NCBI GenBank assembly: GCA_964503595.1
Contig: CAZDAM010000010.1
Span: forward strand, 1-49,949
Length of the DNA: 49,949 bases
Reading direction: 5' to 3'
Origin: CAZDAM01 sp964503595
GTDB lineage: Bacteria; Muiribacteriota; UBA6191
Shown piece by piece: positions 15,564 to 24,215 of the stretch. Numbering within the stretch: position 1 is the first letter of the stretch; each line of letters begins with the position of its first letter. The notes beneath the pieces are model-generated. The model did not search any database and was not told the origin of the DNA. It was given only the letters and a program-made list of their open reading frames with translations. The position numbers were made by a program, and so were the translations under genes.

Positions 15564-17669
15564 GTGTTTAATGAAAAAACCGTAGAATCCAAAGAGCTGA
15601 ATCTTAAGTTGTCCACAGGCAAATTTGGTCGTCAGGCCGGTGGTGCCATCATTGTTGAGATGGGGGAAACTGCTGTATTGGCAACGGCCTGTTCAGCGAA
15701 AGAGTCAAAAAACCTTCCGTTTTTTCCTTTGACCGTTGATTACCGGGAAAAGATGTACGCAGCAGGAAAAATCCCCGGCGGATTTTTCAAGCGTGAGGCG
15801 CGACCGACAAACAGGGAAATTCTGGTTTCCCGTCTGATCGATCGTCCGATTCGCCCTCTGTTTCCAGACAAGTACCGCAACGAAACCCAGCTGATCTGCC
15901 AGACGATCTCCTATGATCAGGTTAATTCTTCTGATATTCTGGCAATCACCGGTGCCTCTGCAGCCCTCGCCATCAGCGAAGCTCCTTTTGGTGGTCCTGT
16001 CGGTGCAGTCAGAATCGGTCGTATTGGAGATAAACTGATCATCAATCCAACTGCTGCCCAGCAGAAGGAGTCCAACCTGGATCTGGTTGTTGCAGGAACC
16101 CGTAAGGCCATTACCATGGTGGAGTCTCAGGCAGGGATCCTGGATGAGGCAACTTATCTTCAGGCCCTGGAGCTGGCTCACAACACAGTTGTAAAGGTTG
16201 TGGATCTGATTGATGAGCTGGTGAGAGCTGCCGGAAAGCCAAAAATCGAGTTCAAGGCTCCTGAGGTTGATGAAGCGTTGATGAGTGAAATCAAGGCTCA
16301 TTATACCGACAAGTTCCGTGTCAGTCTCGATCTCGATACCAAGGCTGAGCGTGAAGACAGGGCCCGCGAACTGCATAATGAGATTCATGCTCATTTTGAG
16401 GCGCGCTATCAGGAAGCTCCTGAGCTGAAAGCTGTCGTCAGCGATTACATGCATGATATTGAGTATGATGTGATTCGTCATATGCTGGTGCATGAAAAGC
16501 GTCGTATCGACAAGCGTCGCCTGGATGAGGTTCGCCAGGTTGAGTGTGAGGTGGACGTCTTCCGTCGCCACCATGGCTCTTCCCTGTTTACCCGCGGTGA
16601 GACTCAGGCTCTGGCCATTCTGACCCTTGGCGGTGGTGAGGATGAGCAGACGATTGATGGTATGGACGAGCGTTATACCGATCATTTCTATCTGCACTAC
16701 AACTTCCCTCCATTCAGTGTAGGAGAAGCTGGGCGTTTTGGCTTCACCGGTCGCCGTGAAATCGGCCATGGTGAATTGGCCAGCAAGGCTTTAAGGGCAG
16801 TGCTGCCGACTCAGGCTGAGTTTCCTTACACCATCCGTATGGTGACAGAGATTCTGGAGTCCAATGGTTCTTCCTCCATGGCAACTGTCTGCTCTTCCTC
16901 CATGGCCATGATGGCGGGCGGAGTTCCTCTGAAGGGTTCTGTGGCCGGTGTGGCCATGGGGCTTTTCATGGATGGGGACGCCTATTCTGTACTGACTGAT
17001 ATCCAGGGAGCCGAGGATCACTACGGCGATATGGATTTCAAGGTGGCTGGAACCCGTGAAGGCATCAGTGCCCTGCAGATGGACATCAAGATTGAGGGGG
17101 TTTCCCTGGAAATCATGAAGGTTGCTCTGGAAGAAGCCCGGAAAAGCCGTTTACACCTTCTGGATCTCATGGATGCGGCAATTCCTGCTCCCCGTGGGGT
17201 TATCAGTGCCTATGCTCCAAGGATTCTGATCCACAATATTCCGAAAGATCGGATTGGCGATGTGATTGGGCCCGGCGGAAAAGTCATTCGTCGCATCAGC
17301 GAGACCTACGGGGTCAAAATCGAAGTGACCGAGGAAGGCAATCGCGGAATTGTGAAGGTTTTGAGCGTGGATGGGCCATCCGGTGAAAATGCCATGACAG
17401 AGATCAAGGGCATCACCGAGGAACCGGAAGCCGGAAAAATCTATTACAAGTGTACTGTGAAGCGTGTAGAGAATTACGGCGCATTCTGCGAATTCCTGCC
17501 TGGAAGAGAGGGTCTGGTTCATGTGTCCAGGCTTTCTAAAAAAGGTCGCGTCAATGCAGCCTCCGACATCCTGAGCGAAGGGGATATCATCACTCTGAAA
17601 CTTCTGGAAGTGGATCGTCAGGGTCGTTACAACCTGAGTGCCAGTGACGTCGAGGAAAATGACTTTTAA
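15564..17669 (+). CDS. pnp: polyribonucleotide nucleotidyltransferase (PNPase)
   Basis: This trimeric 3'-5' phosphorolytic exoribonuclease acts in mRNA decay. It begins at a GTG (15564) with AAGG upstream and is 701 residues long, the usual size. Two RNase PH-like domains are present. The first has FFKREARPTNREILVSRLID, and the second has LFTRGETQALAILTLG and later SVLTDIQGAEDHYGDMDFK. A KH domain follows (IGDVIGPGGKVIRRI), then an S1 domain (VENYGAFCEFLPGREGLVHV). It is downstream of rpsO in the same transcript. A terminator-like hairpin follows the stop. Confidence 0.98.
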   Translation: MFNEKTVESKELNLKLSTGKFGRQAGGAIIVEMGETAVLATACSAKESKNLPFFPLTVDYREKMYAAGKIPGGFFKREARPTNREILVSRLIDRPIRPLFPDKYRNETQLICQTISYDQVNSSDILAITGASAALAISEAPFGGPVGAVRIGRIGDKLIINPTAAQQKESNLDLVVAGTRKAITMVESQAGILDEATYLQALELAHNTVVKVVDLIDELVRAAGKPKIEFKAPEVDEALMSEIKAHYTDKFRVSLDLDTKAEREDRARELHNEIHAHFEARYQEAPELKAVVSDYMHDIEYDVIRHMLVHEKRRIDKRRLDEVRQVECEVDVFRRHHGSSLFTRGETQALAILTLGGGEDEQTIDGMDERYTDHFYLHYNFPPFSVGEAGRFGFTGRREIGHGELASKALRAVLPTQAEFPYTIRMVTEILESNGSSSMATVCSSSMAMMAGGVPLKGSVAGVAMGLFMDGDAYSVLTDIQGAEDHYGDMDFKVAGTREGISALQMDIKIEGVSLEIMKVALEEARKSRLHLLDLMDAAIPAPRGVISAYAPRILIHNIPKDRIGDVIGPGGKVIRRISETYGVKIEVTEEGNRGIVKVLSVDGPSGENAMTEIKGITEEPEAGKIYYKCTVKRVENYGAFCEFLPGREGLVHVSRLSKKGRVNAASDILSEGDIITLKLLEVDRQGRYNLSASDVEENDF

Positions 17670-17694
17670 TCTGTCCTGAATCAGGTAAGATAGG

Positions 17695-17732
17695 CAGCCG
17701 GTCGCAATTTTATGTGGTCGGCTGTTTTCTTT
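17695..17732 (+). terminator. rho-independent terminator after pnp
   Basis: CAGCCG (17695-17700) pairs with CGGCTG (17719-17724). Five further pairs, three of them G-U, extend the stem inward. TTTTCTTT follows at once. It ends ten bases before the thiT start, so thiT may depend on read-through. Confidence 0.65.
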
Positions 17733-17741
17733 AGGTGGGAA

Positions 17742-18260
17742 ATGAGCAATTCTCATTCGATCCGCCCCTGGATTGAGGGGGCTCTTCTGGCTTCACTGGC
17801 GGCGGTCCTGTCCACGATTGTGGTCTTCCGTATGCCTCTGGGTGGTTCTGTTACTCCGGGGGCTTCTGTGGCTATTTGTGTGGCTGGGCTTCGCAATGGT
17901 CCCAGGATTGGCTGTTTTGCCGGACTGGGTTACGGAATTCTGAATTTTCTTCTGAGCGGGGCTACCGTATTGGGGGCGGGTCCTTTTGTCTTTGATTATC
18001 TTCTGGCTGGAACCCTTCTGGGAATAGCCGGTTTCTGGTCTTCACGGCCTCTTCTGGGGATTCTGATGGGCCAGCTTGGCCGGGGAGCCTGTCATATCGC
18101 CTCAGGCTTCTTTTTCTTCAGTGCTGAAGGCTACAGTCTCAAGGCATTACAGATTTCCGCAGCCTATAACCTGAGTTATCTGATTCCTGATATCGTAATC
18201 GGGATTCTGCTTTTTCGGGGGTTCTGGAAAAAAGAAAGAAGGTATAAGAAAAATCCCTGA
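17742..18260 (+). CDS. ThiT-like ECF transporter substrate-binding (S) component, probably thiamine
   Basis: The ATG at 17742 follows AGGTGGGA, giving 172 residues. The protein is almost entirely membrane segments (about six). A glycine-rich stretch reads GGSVTPGASVAICV, then GLRNGPRIGCFAG and LGYGILNFLL. This matches the thiamine-specific S component, which works with a shared energising module (EcfA/A'/T). No ECF genes and no TPP riboswitch are visible nearby, as expected for a group II transporter. A different vitamin substrate is possible. Its stop codon lies inside the bidirectional terminator shared with rpmB. Confidence 0.75.
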   Translation: MSNSHSIRPWIEGALLASLAAVLSTIVVFRMPLGGSVTPGASVAICVAGLRNGPRIGCFAGLGYGILNFLLSGATVLGAGPFVFDYLLAGTLLGIAGFWSSRPLLGILMGQLGRGACHIASGFFFFSAEGYSLKALQISAAYNLSYLIPDIVIGILLFRGFWKKERRYKKNP

Positions 18261-18278
18261 CCGGGGTCAGGGATTTTT
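18249..18278. terminator. bidirectional terminator between thiT and rpmB
   Basis: AAAAATCCCTGACC (18249-18262) and GGTCAGGGATTTTT (18265-18278) form a perfect 14-bp inverted repeat with T-rich tails in both directions. It separates two convergent genes, and the thiT stop codon (18258-18260) is part of the stem. Confidence 0.9.
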
Positions 18279-18293
18279 CAAGAAAACCTTTCT

Positions 18294-18539
18294 TCAGGCA
18301 GCGGCCATACTTCCGGCGCGCTTGGCGGCTTTGTACTGCTGCTGCGTAAGACGCAGACCGACAGTTTTTCCAGCCTTGATCATCTTGGTGGAAACCTTAA
18401 TTTTTTTCTTGTTATTTCCAACCATGATGGTCACGGTTTGAAGATTTGGTTTTACACGGCGGTTCGTACGGCGGTGCGAGTGCGAAACTTTTTTCAGCAC
18501 CACCGGCTTTTTCCCGCTGATAAAGCACTTGCTGGCCAC
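18294..18539 (-). CDS. rpmB: 50S ribosomal protein L28
   Basis: L28 is a small basic protein of the 50S subunit. The 81 residues start with GTG at 18539, seven bases after AGGAGG. The family pattern is clear: a Cys near position 5 followed by SGKKP. Then HSHRRTNRRVKPNLQTV and a basic C-terminal half with TKMIKAGKTVGLRL. Only one Cys remains of the zinc-binding set found in some L28s, so this is a zinc-independent form. It is transcribed alone and ends in a terminator shared with thiT. Confidence 0.95.
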   Translation of the reverse strand: MASKCFISGKKPVVLKKVSHSHRRTNRRVKPNLQTVTIMVGNNKKKIKVSTKMIKAGKTVGLRLTQQQYKAAKRAGSMAAA

Positions 18540-18612
18540 GTTTGCCTCCTGGTTTCAGACTGCAAGGCAGCCGATCCAATGCATTAAATAACCCGAAAAT
18601 TCCGGGCCTTTG

Positions 18613-18641
18613 ATTATATGTTCCTGGCTGCTTATGTGCAA
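18613..18641 (-). promoter_or_regulatory. sigma70-type promoter of rpmB
   Basis: On the reverse strand TTGCAC (18641-18636), a 17-base spacer and a perfect TATAAT (18618-18613) precede rpmB by about 73 bp. A small stem, CCCG/CGGG, lies in the leader. Confidence 0.7.
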
Positions 18642-18709
18642 GATTTCTTTTTGCAGGGAGAAAACTCTCTGAAATTATGGCATCATAAAGCCTTAAGTCG
18701 TTCAATTCG

Positions 18710-18724
18710 GTCTGTTTTTGTCCG
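18710..18724. repeat. 15-bp sequence shared with 15107-15121
   Basis: This is the second exact copy of GTCTGTTTTTGTCCG. It ends 12 bases before the amidase ATG, partly where a ribosome-binding site would be. Confidence 0.6.
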
Positions 18725-18736
18725 AAGAAGTATGAA

Positions 18737-20047
18737 ATGAAGTCCTCGATTCGTCTTGTCCTCATTTTTCTTTTGCTGCTGTCAGCTCGTTTTACCGCTC
18801 ATCTCCAGAGTTTTGAGACCGCGGAAGACCTGCGGGGCTATGATGTCAGACTCAAGTTTGATTCAAAGCCGGATTACACCGTCCGCTACGTTCCACACAC
18901 GAATCACTATGTGTTTCGACTCAAGAACACTGATTCTCCCAGCCTGAAGGGCCGGCAGGGGCTGTCACATCTCCTGGCGATTTCCTTCCACGTGAAGGAT
19001 AAAGGGAATGACCTTGAGCTTCTGGTCTATCCCCGAGGATATTTTGGCTTGATTCATACCTGGGATGAAGCCTCGAAAATTCTGAAAATCCGCTTCAAGA
19101 ATGGTTATCCCACCAGAGAAGATCTGGATCCGGAAAGGAAACTTAAAATTGTCTGTATCGATCCCGGCCACGGGGGGCATGATCCTGGAGCTCAGGGTGG
19201 TAGGACGAAAGAAAAGGAGCTGGCTCTGGCTATGGCCAGGGAACTCAGGGATGTCATCAATTCGAAGGATGGCTTCAAGGCCTTTCTGACTCGTGAGAAA
19301 GACTATAAGATTCAGTTGGAAGACAGGCCCAGGATATCGGATCGGGCGGAGGCCAGCATTTTTGTATCTTTACATCTGAACGCATCTATTCCCAAGGTCC
19401 ATGGCTTTGAAGTGTTTTATCTTTCCGATAAGGGAGCGACCCAGACTCTGGAAAAAAATCTGGAAGACGGGACTCTGAAGTCGGAAGTCGAGCACCCGGG
19501 AGTGCCGGAGCAATCCCAAGATATTGTTCGCCAGATTCTTCTGGACATGCAGCAGGTCGAAACCATGAATTCCTCAAGCCTTCTGGCAAATACCGTGGCG
19601 GCCAGTCTGAAAGAAACGGGACGGCGCTCCCGTGGGGTGAGGCGGGCGGCTTTTGTGGTGCTTAAGACTCTGAATACTCCAAGCATTCTGATTGAGATGG
19701 GCTACATCACAAATCCTTCCGAAGAGGCCTATTTTGCAGACTCCGGTAAAAGAAAAGAATTTGCGGGCAAAATTGCGCGGGGTATTCAGGAATTTTTATC
19801 TGTACCTCTGGAACATCTCTCCAGCGGAAACAGCCCGACTTCGATGGTCAATCCACAGCTGGCCAATATGAGTCAGGCCGAGCCGGAAATCAAAATCTAT
19901 ATTGTCAAGAAAGGAGATACGCTGGGAGAGATTGCCAATCGGATGAAAATTTCCTATAGCGAAATCCTCAAAGCCAATTCAGGAATCAAGCCGGACAGGA
20001 TTTATATCGGGCAAAAAATCCGGGTCCCGCTGTCGGCACGCAATTGA
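18737..20047 (+). CDS. N-acetylmuramoyl-L-alanine amidase with C-terminal LysM
   Basis: The enzyme cleaves the amide between MurNAc and the stem peptide in the periplasm and usually acts in daughter-cell separation. An N-terminal signal peptide (about 1-22) is followed by an AMIN-like beta domain (about 25-125). The amidase_3 domain (about 133-355) has zinc ligands in VCIDPGHGGHDPGA, in KEKELALAMA (Glu) and in SLHLNAS, and the catalytic Glu in ILIEMGYITNPSE. A LysM domain closes the protein (about 386-432, YIVKKGDTLGEIANRM). The order AMIN-amidase-LysM resembles AmiC-type enzymes. It is followed after 44 bp by another LysM protein. Confidence 0.93.
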   Translation: MKSSIRLVLIFLLLLSARFTAHLQSFETAEDLRGYDVRLKFDSKPDYTVRYVPHTNHYVFRLKNTDSPSLKGRQGLSHLLAISFHVKDKGNDLELLVYPRGYFGLIHTWDEASKILKIRFKNGYPTREDLDPERKLKIVCIDPGHGGHDPGAQGGRTKEKELALAMARELRDVINSKDGFKAFLTREKDYKIQLEDRPRISDRAEASIFVSLHLNASIPKVHGFEVFYLSDKGATQTLEKNLEDGTLKSEVEHPGVPEQSQDIVRQILLDMQQVETMNSSSLLANTVAASLKETGRRSRGVRRAAFVVLKTLNTPSILIEMGYITNPSEEAYFADSGKRKEFAGKIARGIQEFLSVPLEHLSSGNSPTSMVNPQLANMSQAEPEIKIYIVKKGDTLGEIANRMKISYSEILKANSGIKPDRIYIGQKIRVPLSARN

Positions 20048-20091
20048 AGCTGCAGCTTGAACTGTGATACTCTCTGCCTTGGAGTGAGACC

Positions 20092-21030
20092 ATGAAACGA
20101 ATCCTGATTTTTGCTATTTCCTTTCATCTGGGCCATGGGAAGATTATGGCTGAGTCTGCCATGAATGATGATTTGAGTGTGCCCAGGAGCGAAAAACATG
20201 AGGATCCAGGCCGTGTCGACCGGATTCGCGGTCTTTTCCGGCGGATTTTCAATCGTCGTCGTTCCGATCATTCCTCTTCTGCTGCGAACACTCCTCCAGA
20301 ACCTCAGGCTCAAAGGGTTCCTCTTTCCCGGGTCGAGGAGACTCAAAGCCGGGTAGAGGCAGATCTGAGCCGCTTTGAAGAAGAGAGAGAAAGGGCCCGC
20401 AAGGAAGCGGAATCCCTGCGTTCTTCCCAGGCTTTTGAAGGCCGGAGCTTTGATCTTGGTCCTGTGGTTGAGGATGAATTCGAAAGCTTTCCGGCACTTG
20501 AGCAGTCCCCATCGGTACAAAGAGTGACTGAAACCCAGGCTCCGCCAAAGCCGGCCATGCAGTCGTCGGGGGTCCAGGCGGATAATTTTGGTTCGCGCTC
20601 TACCTTGACTCATTCGGTTCAGCCAGGTGAGTCTTTGCGCTTGATTGCCCGTCAGTATTATCAGAATCCTGGTTTTTATCGTCAGATTCAGGAATGGAAT
20701 CAGCTGCAGTCCGATGTTTTGCAGGTGGGACAGAAGCTGGTTCTGAAGAATGTGAAGGAAATTCCTGATGCATCCTCAGCGCCTTTGGCGGTCGAGGATT
20801 CCCGGAATGAAATCCGCTCGATGGCCTCCATGCCTCCGGAAGAGATTTTTCCGGCAGATGCCTATCGTTTCAAAATCTATCGGGTACAGGGTGGAGATAC
20901 TCTGAGTGGAATTGCTTCAAGGGAAATGGGAGCAACCCGTCATGCTGTGGGCCTGGGTCGCTTCAATGATCTGGCGACCAACAGCTATCTCTATGTGGGC
21001 CAGACCCTAGTGGTTCCTGTTCAGAAGTAA
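20092..21030 (+). CDS. secreted LysM-repeat protein (312 aa)
   Basis: GGAGTGAG precedes the ATG. A weak signal peptide covers about residues 1-22 (hydrophobic IFAISFHLGH, then M-A-E). A charged, Gln/Glu/Arg-rich coiled-coil-like stretch follows (about 80-115). Two LysM domains come next: one at about 178-224 (HSVQPGESLRLIARQYY to VGQKLVLK) and one at the C-terminus (YRVQGGDTLSGIASREMG to VGQTLVVP). LysM domains bind the glycan strands of peptidoglycan. It lacks a catalytic domain and may be a scaffold or activator for the amidase upstream. It overlaps the 3' end of the convergent glycosyltransferase by 24 bases. Confidence 0.85.
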   Translation: MKRILIFAISFHLGHGKIMAESAMNDDLSVPRSEKHEDPGRVDRIRGLFRRIFNRRRSDHSSSAANTPPEPQAQRVPLSRVEETQSRVEADLSRFEEERERARKEAESLRSSQAFEGRSFDLGPVVEDEFESFPALEQSPSVQRVTETQAPPKPAMQSSGVQADNFGSRSTLTHSVQPGESLRLIARQYYQNPGFYRQIQEWNQLQSDVLQVGQKLVLKNVKEIPDASSAPLAVEDSRNEIRSMASMPPEEIFPADAYRFKIYRVQGGDTLSGIASREMGATRHAVGLGRFNDLATNSYLYVGQTLVVPVQK

Positions 21031-22032
21031 ACTCTGATAAATTGTCCGGGTGGATTCAAGCATGGAAGTGAGCTGAAACTCCGGTCTTCTTGTAAGAAAC
21101 GGAAACTCCTTCAGGTGCTTTTGCATCCGAGGGAGTTTTTCTTTGAGTTCCTCGATTTTTTGTCTGAAATCAGTATGGTTCCCCGGCTCAAAAAGAAGTC
21201 CGTCACCCGGATGAACAAGAACTTCGGCCAATCCGCCTGTCCTGGAAGCCAGCACGGGAATTCCTCGGCTGAGGCTTTCCAGGGCAACATAGGACAGGGC
21301 TTCCTGGTAGGAGGGTACCAGAAGAACATCGGTTTTTTCCCAGAATGATTCCAGGTTCTGGATTTTTGGGGTGAATTCCAGAATATTCTGTCCTTCAATG
21401 GATTGTTGGAGCTCGGCCATATTCTGAGGAGAACCGGTGCCAACCATGTGAATCCTGATACCTTCCAAAGGGTAGTTCTTAAGGGAGCGTGCCACAAAAA
21501 GCTGTCCCTTATTGGGATGGATCGTGGCAAACAGGCTGAACCTCAGAGGAGAGGAGGGAGTTGAACAGGAATGTTCAAGTGTTTCCACTCCGTTATAAAT
21601 CACACTGGTTTTTTGCTGTAAGAACCCCGGCAGGCTGTTTTGAACCGCTTTTGAGACCGCAATCAGCCGGTGAGCCCCAAGATAGGGCAGGGGGGAAGAC
21701 ATCCCGTGTATGGTTGCCAGCAGGCGGGCAGGTATTCTGGCAAGCCTCAGTGGGAGGAGGTTCTCAGCCGCCCGATTGAGGTGGGCATGGACAATTTCAT
21801 ATTGGCGGGAAATCTGAAGAAGTTCTGAAATCCGACGGAGTCTGGATTCAGAATTGAGAGGGTGCTGTCTGATAGAACCGGGCAGGCGGGAGAAAATCAG
21901 GGCGTCGTTGGGGGCGGCGACCCCAAAGTCAAAGGATTGCTGAAGACCCAGGAGCAGATCCAGGCAGTGGCGCTCTCCTCCTCCCCAGGAGGAGCTTCCC
22001 AGAACTAGGAGAACCTGAGGATGCTTTCCCAT
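21007..22032 (-). CDS. GT4-family glycosyltransferase
   Basis: This GT-B fold retaining glycosyltransferase has 341 residues from the ATG at 22032; starts further upstream lie deeper inside waaA. The N-terminal domain opens with VLLVLGSSSWGGGERH, with the glycine-rich donor/acceptor loop, and IVHAHLNRAAENL follows. The C-terminal domain has FSLFATIHPNKGQ and the E-x7-E motif in YQEALSYVALESLSRG, then LASRTGGLAEVL. It overlaps waaA by 28 bases on the same strand, pointing to LPS core or other cell-surface glycan assembly. The sugar donor and acceptor are unknown. Confidence 0.88.
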   Translation of the reverse strand: MGKHPQVLLVLGSSSWGGGERHCLDLLLGLQQSFDFGVAAPNDALIFSRLPGSIRQHPLNSESRLRRISELLQISRQYEIVHAHLNRAAENLLPLRLARIPARLLATIHGMSSPLPYLGAHRLIAVSKAVQNSLPGFLQQKTSVIYNGVETLEHSCSTPSSPLRFSLFATIHPNKGQLFVARSLKNYPLEGIRIHMVGTGSPQNMAELQQSIEGQNILEFTPKIQNLESFWEKTDVLLVPSYQEALSYVALESLSRGIPVLASRTGGLAEVLVHPGDGLLFEPGNHTDFRQKIEELKEKLPRMQKHLKEFPFLTRRPEFQLTSMLESTRTIYQSLLLNRNH

Positions 22033-23252
22033 GATCGTTGAATGGCTCCCTGGTGGGTTTTGAGATAAGTTTCGGCCTGAATTGATGTTTCGATCCATGG
22101 GCGCGGGTTTGTCAGAAAATCCTGAATCAGTTCCAGACAGTGATGTTCATCCCGAGCTATTTTCAAAAGACCTCGAGAAGAAAAATCCTCCGCATCCTTT
22201 TCCATATTTCTCAGGTTCGGCCCGGTGATCACCGGGCGTTTTTGAGCAATCGGCTCAAGAAAATTATGTCCTCCTACCTGATTGAAGCTTCCTCCAACCA
22301 GGGCCAGGGAAGAGTGATGATAGGCGGAAGTCAAAATTCCCATCTGATCCAGAATCAGCACTGTACGCGGATTGAGCGTCTGGGGGGCTTCGGAGAGAAA
22401 GGTCACTTTTCGGGACACGGTTTTCAAGGCTCTTGAAAATGCTGAACTGTTTTTTGGGTTCCTAGGAGCAATCCAGATCTGAATCGGAAGATTTTTTTGG
22501 ATCAGGGACTGGATCACACCCCATTCATTGGGATGCCAGGAAGCAAAGAGAAGGATAGGTTCGTCCGATGTGCCTGTAGGAAAACCTGGAGTCTGGATGG
22601 CTGAGTGTATCTTCAGTGCATCGTATTTGAACTGACCAAGAACAGGAGTTTTCTGGTCTAATAAATCATGCAGGGTTTTCTGATCCTGAACTGTGGCGAC
22701 CTGCAATTCGGTGAAGCTTTTGAGCATGGGTAGAAACAGGCTGGGCAGAATTTGCCACATCTGGCGGATCTTAGGGCTGATACGCCCGTTGATCAGATAG
22801 GTCTGGGTGCCGTACTTTTTGAGTTGAAGCAGAAGAGACGGCCAGAAATCGGTTTCCACCAGAAAGAAACGGCGGGGTCGGATTTTCCGGATCAGGCCCT
22901 TCATTACGGGATGCCAGTCCAAAGGGAGATACATGACACAGATGGAGTCATCATCCGTGTGCTGGCAGGCGAGGGATGCAGCTGTATCAATCGTTGTCGT
23001 GATCAGGACTTTGGGGGCCAGGACTTTCTGTTTCCGGCCAAATTCAAGAAAGGCCAGAGCCGATCTCATTTCTCCGTATGAGACGGCGTGAATCCAGTCG
23101 CAGTGGTTCAGACTTCCCAGGCGGCCTTTTTCGGTTTGAAACCTGCCCAGAAAATGACCGATGCGATGGCGGGTATCCTGGCGGCCCGCCAGAATAAGAA
23201 TGATGCAGGGTAGAAGTCCTGTAATCAGAATCTGACTGATCCAGTAGGTCAT
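22005..23252 (-). CDS. waaA: 3-deoxy-D-manno-octulosonic acid (Kdo) transferase
   Basis: WaaA attaches Kdo from CMP-Kdo to lipid A precursors at the inner membrane, so its presence implies LPS. The 415 residues include an N-terminal membrane anchor (about 3-22). The family motif IHAVSYGE carries the catalytic Glu (E61). FFLVETDFWPSLL, LINGRIS and the C-terminal VGGSFNQVGGHNFLEP are all typical. The number of Kdo units added cannot be told. It is followed by the overlapping GT4 gene. The small basic-protein gene upstream ends seven bases before its start. Confidence 0.95.
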   Translation of the reverse strand: MTYWISQILITGLLPCIILILAGRQDTRHRIGHFLGRFQTEKGRLGSLNHCDWIHAVSYGEMRSALAFLEFGRKQKVLAPKVLITTTIDTAASLACQHTDDDSICVMYLPLDWHPVMKGLIRKIRPRRFFLVETDFWPSLLLQLKKYGTQTYLINGRISPKIRQMWQILPSLFLPMLKSFTELQVATVQDQKTLHDLLDQKTPVLGQFKYDALKIHSAIQTPGFPTGTSDEPILLFASWHPNEWGVIQSLIQKNLPIQIWIAPRNPKNSSAFSRALKTVSRKVTFLSEAPQTLNPRTVLILDQMGILTSAYHHSSLALVGGSFNQVGGHNFLEPIAQKRPVITGPNLRNMEKDAEDFSSRGLLKIARDEHHCLELIQDFLTNPRPWIETSIQAETYLKTHQGAIQRSWESILRFS

Positions 23253-23259
23253 GTAAATC

Positions 23260-23682
23260 TCAGGAGATCTGGCTGAACAGACTGGTGCGGCGAATGCGCA
23301 TGAATGGGTCCCGGCTTTGAATCCAGTAACGGCGGGTCAGATGAGGGCGTTCCATCAGGCGGGCGGTATCGCGATTTGACCAGAGGCCGGTTGCGGGGGC
23401 TTCCACTGTATATTTTTTCAGGGATGTCCGGGTCATACCAAGGAAGCGCTCAATCATATCCTGGAAATGGCGGCTATGGCGTTTTGGGGTTTTCTGATGT
23501 TTCAGGGATTTGAGCCCGGCCAGAATCTGAGGGTTCTTCAGTTTCGGCTGCTCCTCCTTGGAGGATTCCTGTTTCTTGCTGTGGCGGAGAGCCTGAGGGA
23601 CTTCCGGCAGAGACTTTAAAAGATGGCGGGGAAGTTTTAATCCTGGTTCTGCTTTGTAAGTCTGGTAGGGCGTTGATAGCAT
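23260..23682 (-). CDS. small basic hypothetical protein (140 aa)
   Basis: I take the ATG at 23682 as start because AAAGGA lies six bases upstream. The product is rich in Lys, Arg, His, Ser and Gln (for example SKKQESSKEEQPKLKNP and HQKTPKRHSRHF), with no signal peptide or membrane segment. The C-terminal half looks more ordered, with TGLWSNRDTARLMERPHL then RRYWIQSRDPFMRIRRTSLF. I do not recognise a family. It ends seven bases before waaA on the same strand, so it may be co-transcribed with the LPS genes. Confidence 0.6.
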   Translation of the reverse strand: MLSTPYQTYKAEPGLKLPRHLLKSLPEVPQALRHSKKQESSKEEQPKLKNPQILAGLKSLKHQKTPKRHSRHFQDMIERFLGMTRTSLKKYTVEAPATGLWSNRDTARLMERPHLTRRYWIQSRDPFMRIRRTSLFSQIS

Positions 23683-23794
23683 GGAAATCCTTTGTTGTTG
23701 GTTGTTCTGACTGACATAATCAATATCGGTACAAAAAGACCTCAAATTTAGCTATTTTTGTATGAATTTGTTGGTGGATACCTCTAAAAAGGGT

Positions 23795-23821
23795 CAAAAA
23801 ATCTTCGCGGGACGTTCCGCG
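23795..23821 (-). terminator. possible minus-strand terminator
   Basis: CGCGG and CCGCG pair around a six-base loop (23806-23821). On the minus strand they are followed after four bases by six T residues (23801-23796). It lies between the pilin gene and the small basic-protein gene and would separate the long 24-36 kb transcript from the LPS genes. Confidence 0.45.
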
Positions 23822-23842
23822 TTTTACTACAATCCAAGTGTA

Positions 23843-24215
23843 TGGATGAGTTAAGAAGCTCACAATCGTTATAAGCGAAATGGGCGTGACCCATGGAGCG
23901 GGAACAGAAAATCCCGGCCTAAAAAGGGTCTGTCACAGGACAAGTTGAAACTATTGCTCCCGGGCCGTCAGAAATACACCTGTCACAGGCCAGCTCCAAA
24001 GTAAACCGATTCCGGCAGAAGTGAAGCATGCCATATTCTTACGCGAGCAGGGACAGTACACCTGCCACTTCGAAGAAAAACCCTGTGAAGAAAGGTGGGT
24101 TTTCCAGATCCATCACAGAATTCCGCTTTCAAAGGGCAATTGAAATACGGTGGAAAATCTGATGACGCTTTGCTTCAGGCGTCATACCCCGGCAGAAGAA
24201 AAGAGCCGGGAGTAA
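23843..24215 (+). pseudogene. decayed HNH endonuclease (C-terminal part)
   Basis: The roughly 580-bp gap 23683-24262 has no intact gene. Its plus strand does hold a broken HNH nuclease. In the frame of codons starting at multiples of three (23949-24215) I read KPIPAEVKHAIFLREQGQ, then YTCHFEEKPCEERW, then FQIHHRIPLSKGN, a TGA stop at 24141, and NTVENLMTLCFRRHTPAEE to the TAA at 24213. This follows the known pattern of IPAEVRRAVWxRDxGxC, CxxxxxxC, QIDHxxP, GG, ENLxxLCxxHN. The usual D of IDH is H here. Upstream, another frame gives PMEREQKIPA, a stop and KGSVTGQVETIAP, so a frameshift lies near 24000. The N-terminal half is not recognisable. Confidence 0.7.

Noticed and set aside
17670..17741. 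TPP riboswitch before thiT
   Set aside because: The interval is 72 bp and is taken up by the pnp terminator; the conserved CTGAGA and ACCTGATCTGG elements are absent.
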